This document shows positions 37,101 to 46,100 of a stretch of DNA of 64,000 nucleotides, piece after piece; positions within the stretch are counted from its first letter, which is position 1; every line of letters starts with the position of its first letter. The stretch comes from Euclidia mi. Lineage: Eukaryota > Arthropoda > Insecta > Lepidoptera > Erebidae. The translations under genes and the position numbers were made by a program. Below the pieces are notes generated by a model, which did not search any database, was not told the DNA's origin, and saw nothing but the letters and a program-made list of their open reading frames with translations. The DNA lies in contig OX123205.2 in NCBI GenBank assembly GCA_944739405.2, positions 36,910,475-36,974,474 on the forward strand. Reading direction: 5' to 3'.

Positions 37101-40100
37101 CTTGATGTGTTGGACATGACGCAGTATCTTAATCCTTATAGAGTTACTGGCGCTGACTTGCCTAGGGGCATGACACTATTAGAACCGGTAAGTGAAAAAA
37201 AGAACAGTCTTCATTTTCCTTTATTGATGTCGACGCCTATAGGTGTCATGACATTTGGTAGCGCCATCTACCTTCCTATCTACAACTAATATCTACAACT
37301 AATATCATCAATCGTTCCACGTACAAGTGCGAGCGATACTGTATTTCCGTCCCTCTCTTTCCCACTCCCTGGAAGAGGCACTGCCTTTCGCCTGATTCGT
37401 CGCCGCGATCGTCGACGCGAGTGACAGTCCAGAACATTCCGCTCGCTGTGAACGCCGTCTCGTTCGTATCGCGCCGCATCGCTGTATGTGATTATTACCG
37501 CATATATAAACCGCTCGCAAGTGGGAGTGACGGTGAAGTGAAGCGAAAACAAGCAGCTGCATCACGAAACCACCAGGAGACTGCCCTACGGAAACGAAGA
37601 AGGTTGTATAAGGTAAGTGCCCTCCATCCTTGAAATATCCTATACCCACTCACAATCACCTCTCCTCGTATCCATCTCCTAGGCGGCGAAGAACCGCTAT
37701 CCTCTGTATACAGTCCATTTCCCTCCCAAGTCGCCTAGAACCTGCCTACGGTTTCGGTGTATCGCCGAACCAACATTAAAACTCCTAGTGTGACCGGTAA
37801 GTAACATAAAATAACGTTTGGGATAGATAGAAAGTAAAAATACTCATGCTTTACACTTTAGGGCAGGTGACGCCAATAGGAGTCAATATAGAAAACGTCT
37901 AGCGTGTCTCTCCTGCTGTTCTTTAAAGTGTCTACTTCATTGCACTAAGTATAACGTGGACGCGTTGACTACTCCGCATGATATCCACGTCACTGTGCTT
38001 GATGTGTTGGACATGACGCAACATTTTAACCCGTATAGATTTGTCTAGACAGCGATAGCCGGGTGGATATACCAACAGACTGCTATGCAGAGGGTATCAG
38101 GTTCGAATCCACGGCGCGCACCAATGACTTTTCGGAGTTATGTGCGTATTGAATTGTTAATTATCGCTTGTCCCGTACCTTGGAGAGCACCTTAAGCCGT
38201 CGGTCCCGGTTGTCATGAAGATCTTTGACAGTCGTTACAGGGCGTCAGTACCTTCTAAATAAACTGACACTAGTCTAAACCATGGAATATCGCTATCCCT
38301 TCGGGTTGCGGAGGTCAGACAGGCAGTCGCTTTGTGGAAAAGCTAATATTCAGCCAAATACGGTTAGACTAGAAAAGCGGACCCCAGATTGAAACTGGGA
38401 TAACGCTAAGAGGAGGAGATTTGTCTAGGGGCATGACGCTGTTAGAACCGGTGAGCCAATTATTAGCAATCATCCCATAGCTAGTATGAGCCTCTCCTTT
38501 ACAGAAGCACTCAGTTAATACGAGGTTTTAGCCTAGTAAACCACGCTGGCATGATGGTGTGGTCAGATTAAAGTCGAAGTTTCCATCTTTTCCTAAGTAT
38601 AATATATGTACTTGTATATTCCTCAGTCACTTATTACGACACCCACGAAATAAAATGTAGTGGCACTGTATTCTTAATCCGTCATCACCCGGAACTGAGG
38701 CAGTTCATTCATTCATCATCAGCCTTTAACAGTCCACTGCTGGACTAGGCCTCTCCTTTGAAAAGAGAACTTGGCCTACTATACCACGCTGGCCAAATGG
38801 GTTGGTATAGGGTTTGTATCAAGTTTTCTTCTCTTACAGTGCTGTTCTCTGTATAATATGTTCCCTCTGTCGGCTCTTACGACACCCATGGGATGATATG
38901 GGGTGGTGACATTCCGTGTACTTAATCCGTCACCACACGGACTCAGGCAGTAGCTAATCTTAATATATAAAATCCTTGCGTTACTGACTGACTGACAGAC
39001 ACGCTACAGCCGAAACTATTGGGCGCAGGAAGCTGAATTTTGGCATGTATGTTCCTTGGGGACCGTAGGGGTGCATTAAGAAGGGATTTCCCGAAATTCC
39101 CACGGGATCGGCCAAAACGGGTAAATTTAAACAAAATGCAGGCGTAGCTGCTGGCGTCCTCTAGTCTATAATAAATGTTATAAACAGAAGAGATTTGACT
39201 GTATCATTATGTCAGTATGAATGCGATACGCTCAAAAATGGCCAGATTTTTGCTACAAATGAGCGATACAATGCTTCGGAGGGCACGTAAAGCCGTCGGT
39301 CCTGCTTCTTGACTCACGTTACGAATAGTAAGGTCATGGCTTTTGGGCGGTGTCAAAACTCCGACACCAGACGTGACTCATACGAAAAAGAACAAAGATG
39401 AAAAGATAGAGTGATGCCTTAGGCAGGTTTAGGTTATAATACACGAACAGAGCCGCGGGTGACTGCTAGCATATTATAAATGTCCCTTTTTGCTCCAGAT
39501 TCCCAGAAACCGGTCGTGTAGCGAGGCGGGCATCGAACCCCACTGGTGTGCGTGCCTGGCGTGGCACAACGTGTCGAGCACTGAGCCTATCTACCAGAAG
39601 GCCGCTGACGCTTTTATTGATTATATCAATTCGCTCACTGAGGGTGTCAGGTATACTGTTTATTTTTATAATTTGTATTTTTTAGTAGTTCTCTAGTAGC
39701 TTTCTATTTTTGTAGCCCGAGTCTACAGCTCATTTTAGTTTAACTGCTCCTCATATTCTTCTTCTCCTATCCTCTGCTCGTTCCTCACACCTCTGTCCGT
39801 CCCACTATGGTTCGTCTAGAACAAGCTAGCTAGACAAAATTATTTTATTTGATTTTTATGTCTAGATGCGGTTAATAAGCAAAGATATAAGGTTTTTGGT
39901 ACTTTTTTCAAGGCAGTTTGTCATTTGAGCTGGTATCATGAAAAAAAAAACATTTATCGGGCATATGTGTATAATATATTTTTTGAACATTTTATAAAGT
40001 GATTTATCCCTCGACGTCGCTATAAAATCTAATAACAGATGCATAAAATATCTAAGAACTAAATCTATTACTCATTATCATCACTATCATCAGATGAATC

Positions 40101-43100
40101 ATCCATTGAATAGTCATGATCGTGAGGGGCAGAACTATGAAAAGTAGAAATCATATTAACATTTTGTTCCTTACAGCTAGGTGGGACAATTAAATCTAAT
40201 ACTTCAGTTGGAAGCGTACCTATTTTCTTCCGAGGAACTTCTCGTAAACCGTTTATTACAGGGTCAGATGTTATCAATAACATATTAAGTAAATCTCTAT
40301 TCGTAGCCTCCCGTGATCGCTTTCGTGTGTTGTGCTCACGAAATCTTCTGCAGTCCTTATTCCGAGCTTCCTGTGCTTCCTCGGAAAGCTGGCCTATAGG
40401 TAGAAGGGACGATCTAATTACTTCGCCACTGTGCAAAAGTATTTTGTGGACAGTAGCGGGCATGTAATACCATGAATAGAGATTTACATAAAGTTGTCTA
40501 GTTTCTTGAGCTAAGTTAACGAATTTTTCAATATTTATATCATATCCCGATGATAAAGTGCGAAGTAGTATGCCAAATTTTTGTATTAGTGAAACATCTA
40601 ACCCTGTAATATCGGCACTAGCCTCGGGATTTCCAAAAAATCTTCGCGCGGTGTTCCCGTCATTAGTGTTACCGAACCCTGGTTTTGGTTTGTCTACAAT
40701 CAAGCCCATTTCGCTTTTAAATCGTTTTTTAATGTCACCTGAACGTTGTTTCACACTAGCTTTGTCTTCGGCTGTTCTTAACTGCCATTTTTTTATATTT
40801 AGTCGATAGCTAATGTGAAGCAAGCATTCAAAGCACCTTATCCAAGCGTGCAACGTAGACAAACCAAAACCAAGATTATCTTTGTCCGCAGCAAACTCTT
40901 TTGACAGATCATTCATCATTGTTGGAGTTGCCCCACAAATAAAACATTTTTGTGAGGAAGAAGTTTCGGTCAGAGCATTGCAAACTTTTCCGTCAATCAT
41001 TGTTAAAAGCATAACATGTGTGACAGATACTTCGGTCTCCATCTCCTTGCAGGTTGTCGGCAATAAAGCGTTTATCTCTTCTAAAACCTTATTGGTTTCC
41101 GAAATCGTAAAATCTTTCGTTTCCTTAGAAAAGATAAACTTTATTGGCCGACAATACATTGTAGAACAGGGCCGAGGATTCTGCCACACAATATTACCAC
41201 TTTCATCTTTCAATTGAAGAGGAACGAAAGAAAATACAAATAAAAACTCGTCACTATCGTCACAATTAGTGAATTTTTGTTTGTACATACTATGACCGGA
41301 ACTTCCATCACAACCCCATTTACTGATTAATGTGAATGACGTGCAAGGTAACAGACTATGAACAACTTCTTGTTGTGCTGAAACTAAACGTTCGGCAGTC
41401 TTATCAAGAATTGCCTGAACTTTGATTTCAGCATGCGTTTCATTGACTGTAATTTGTTCACCTGACGGGTAGCAGGCTATTTTAGCCTTTCTAACACTGT
41501 ACATTGACGGAAACACCTTATGTCCAGCTTTAATACTCCACTTCCGAGTCTGCTTATAGCTATGGCTACTTGATTTACTATCAACGTAGTACGCTAAAGC
41601 TTCCTCACTTGTTAAACTCCTGGGGGCACTTTCTTCACTCGTGGTCTTGGTTATTGAAGGATCACTAGTCACATCTTTAATTTGACGTGCTACACTTCTC
41701 TGACCCGAGATTCGAGCTGACACTTCAGCGGCGTAAATTAATTCACTAGCACTTCTGGACTGTAATAGACGTCGTCATTTCGTTTTGAGACTAGAATGTT
41801 CAAAATCTTTAGTAGGTCTTCCGGGTCCCGGTTCTCCAGATGTAGTTGGCAGAGATAAATAAACGGACACATCGAAAGATATGTCAAGACCCTCCAGCCA
41901 CGTCGAATACTTTTGTAGGAATCGCTCTCGATTTCTTCCACAGCTGCTCCACTTTTCAGCAAATTTCGTTGAATATCTTGAGATTAGTACTTTAATATCT
42001 CGCAGAGACTGCTCCGTAACACCATCAAAATTATATCTCAAAGATATAAACCGAAAGAGCTCCTCATTCCGCGTTTCCTTCGGGTGTTTCAGCCATTCTT
42101 CGAAAAAATCCATTCTTGAGACGGTAAAAACTGTTGAAAGAAAAAAAAAACTAAAAATTAGTTGTGCAAATATATCGCAATGAATTTTTTTACGTATAAC
42201 TACTAGACACTTATGAGAATCGTATATGATAGGTTTTACGGTGGGGACAAGTGGGGACATGTTATTATTTGACCGATGAATTTGAAAAAATGAGTAAAAA
42301 AGTGGGTGAAAATTCAAACATTTCATTTTATAAGACTAAAGAATGAAGTTCCCATGTTGAAAATGAAATAAAATATAACTACTTACCCTTACGTATACAA
42401 TCCATCACAAAAACACTTTCACAAATTTCTTTTAGTGACATAAACAATGCTATCAAATATGATGTAAAAATGCAAATGAATGCCCTTTAAATAGTCAACA
42501 TCTTATAAACATACCTTAATGACGCTCTTAATGAGGGTAGTATTGATAATTAATAGGTGTAATCCTCAATGTATAGGGGTAATGAGTTCGTAATAGTAAT
42601 TAACTTCCAGGAATTTAAGAGTTGTTTTTGTCTAGCTAGCTTGTTCTAGACGAACCATAGTGCGTCCTCTACTTGTCCTCTTCTTTTTCTTCCTCCTTAT
42701 TCTTTTCCGCTTTCTTCTGTATTATGTTTCTGCTTGTTCTCCTACTCAATTCTTCTCTTTGCTCTGCCTTGTTCTACCTACTCTGCATTTCTTCGCTTTT
42801 AGCGACTTTTGCTTCACTTTTCCATATATTTTTTTTGTATGTCAATGTGTATAATGCTATGATACAAAATATCAAGGATTTGTCATTAAATAGGTTAAAA
42901 AAAAAACAAATTAAGATTTTGACTCTTAGATAAAATCATTTTATTCAGTTGATGATGTATTTCACTAATGATTATGCAATGCCGTTGACACGAATACTTA
43001 TTGTGTTCTCTTTTTTGTTTTTAATTATTATTAAATGTTTATCAATAATTTACTCATACTGTTTAGCAGTAAAATAGATGAGACTCTAGATACTCTATAT

Positions 43101-46100
43101 TATGTGGAATAGATCAATCTTAAAGCTAGTAAATATAACATATTGACCGAAGCAACTTAAATATAATTATATTGTGCAGGTCGTCATGCGTCCCCCGTAC
43201 CCTGACGGAGATCAAGTGGGTGAACCGTCAGCGCGCCAACAAGCGCATGTTGTCGTTCGGTGGCGCGAAGGACGCGGACGGGTACGTCGGCAAGTTTGAC
43301 GCCCATGTCAAGTATGTCAGCGAGAATTATCAGCTTAAGGTAATTATACTGAAGATTATGACTGAATAATATATTATGATAAATAAAATAAGCTGACTCG
43401 ACAAAATTGTTTTGCTATATGCTCGTATATAAGTAGGTATTTTTCGATGCAAAATCATAAAAAAAAAGAGGTGAACCGAAAATATGCAAAAAGGAAATAA
43501 AAAAATCGTTCAGGTCAAGCCGGAGGAGGAGTTGTATGACCAACATTGTGACACTAGATCTTTTAACCTTGGCTTCCTGACTCCACACCTGTAAAGATAC
43601 TGGTCCAGAGGGTATTATGAATGCCTTCTCAGAGTTGTGAGTAACCTTGAACACAAAGCCGACAGTAATGGTATGATTTTCATGCCTGGAGATAGTTATA
43701 GGGCTGAAGAGTGAAATTTTTTTACCGCAAAAAACCTATCCACGATAAGCGACTACAGAGGGTCTTTTGATTTTGTAAAAGCGCCCCTAACCACAGAATA
43801 AACAGTACTTACGTACAGAAGCACCACTTCTCAAACCAATTCATTGAAATTGCGACTCTTGCTACTAAGCAACAAAGTGCAATTCAGCTCGCATAAGCAC
43901 TCAGTGCCTAATGCGATATTCACCTAACCGTTCCCGCTCTTTTCTAACATATAACGCTGTCGCTGTCTGGCGCGGAGTGACGCGCTAGCTGTCGCGCTAG
44001 GGTTGTCGACTTGCCGCTGCTACTATTATATTTATTCATTGTCTATCTACCTACTTGACCACGTACTTAATAATAAATAATCATCCTATAAGTATATATC
44101 CAAGTATTTGAGCTCGTAGAACAAAAACAGCAAAAATCTGGTCGTTTACATTTTCACTATACTAATTCTTAGTTATTTCCTAAACGCGGGGACCGATTTA
44201 CATGATTCAAACAGATAAAATGGTTTATGAACTAGATCTTTAATTTGACATCATAATCGTTGGGATATCTCAACAAACAAAAAATCTAATTTTCAAGTTG
44301 CTCTCGTAAAATAAATAAAATTAAATTTTCAAGTCAACAACCCTTGCGCGGCGCGTCGGACGCCGGACTTGGAAGCCGCGCGAATGTGTAGGCACTTATC
44401 GCTGTAGGTACACACGAGTGAAGGAGGCCTGCCCTAACGGAGAGTAGCGATCGATAGAGTCCGCTAGGGGGCGCATTTAGAAAATGTATGGAAATTGTTC
44501 CCGACGACTAGTCTATCGTCCACCGTGACGATCGAGTGCAAACTCGTACTAGACCCTCAGGTGGATTCTAATTATCTTCGAGGGGAGGTCCAAAAGTTCG
44601 TGGAATGGAGGGGATGGAGTGGGGATAGGGGTGCTCGCTTAATGTCATACTACTTGGAGACTCATCATTCGTATATAAATAGAGTTTCAACCCTATTGCG
44701 TCATTCGTTTACGAACACTCGCCTGCTAAACAAGTCAATTCGGAAGAAAACTGAAACTATGGAGAAAATTTTACACCGTGCCGTGATAAAATTCCTTACC
44801 AAGCAAGGAAAAAATTGCCAAACCATTCTAAACGAAATGCAAGCCGTTTACGTGGAGGATTGTCCTCGTAAATCAATGATTTGTAAGTGGCATGGTCTTT
44901 TTAAACATGGTCGAGAGTCGATTGAAGACAACCCCCGCTCTGGACGGCCAGTTGAGGTCACCACATCAGACATCATCGAAAATATAGAAAAACTTGTACT
45001 GGAGGACGCCCGTTTGAAGAAAAAACAGTTATCTGCATTAGTTGGAGTATCAGATACCACCATTTTGCGGATCCTACATGACCATCTGGGTATGACAAAA
45101 GATGCAAGATGGGTACCGAGAATGCTCACACCGCTTCAGAAACAGCAGCGCGTCGATGCTTCAAAGCAGTTTTTGGAGTTGTGTGGAGATGAACCTGCAC
45201 AGATTTTGACCGGATTGTTACTGGAGATGAAACATAGGTCCATCACTTTGAGCCTGACTCAAAACAGGAGTCCATGCAATGGCATAAAAAGGGCACACCA
45301 CCCCAAAGAAATTCAAGGTGTCAGAATCGGCTGGAAAGTTGATGGCTACTGTTTTTTGGGATTGTGAGGGGATAATACTGATTGATTACAAAGAAAAGGG
45401 AACAAACATAACCGGAAAATACTACGCATCGATACTAGAGAAATTAAAGGAGGCCATCAAAGAAAAACGTCGAGGAAAATTGGCTAAGGGTGTGTTGCTC
45501 TTGCAAGACAACGCACCAGTTCACAAGAGTAAAGTTGCAATGGCTGCTCTGCACACCCACGGCTTCGAATCACTAGTCCACCCACCTTACAGTCCAGGCC
45601 TGGCCCCTAGTGATTTTTATTTGTTCCCCAATTTAAAAAAAGACTTAAGGGGAAGGCAATTTTCCGACGACAATGAGGTGAAGGAGGCAATTTTGGCTCA
45701 TTTTGAGGCGAAAGACAAACAATATTATTTCGAAGGTTTAGAAAAATTAATTCATAGATCTAATAAATGTATTCAACTTAAGGGTGATTATATTGAAAAG
45801 GAAAAATTGATTTATTGTTTTATTTAATTTAGAACCCATTTTCATTTTTCATCATCATCATTCATTCCACGAACTTTTGGACCTCCCTCGTATAAAGTTT
45901 TCGACCAATACTAACTGATGTCTGTTCCCTAGGTGGTGGTAGGTCCCGGGCATGGCATATACGAGGCTTCCATGAAGTACCTCATCAACGAAGACAGGTT
46001 CATTATGGACACCAGGGACATATCCAGGACTAACGCGTAAGTACTTTACATTGATATAAAAACCTTAGAGCAGCTGATGGATCAGTGGCAGATCGAAGAT

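Noticed and set aside
32905..38450. Mutually exclusive alternative exons of the DUF229 gene
   Set aside because: Both copies have deletions, a stop or lost key codons and are split by inserts; they are relics.
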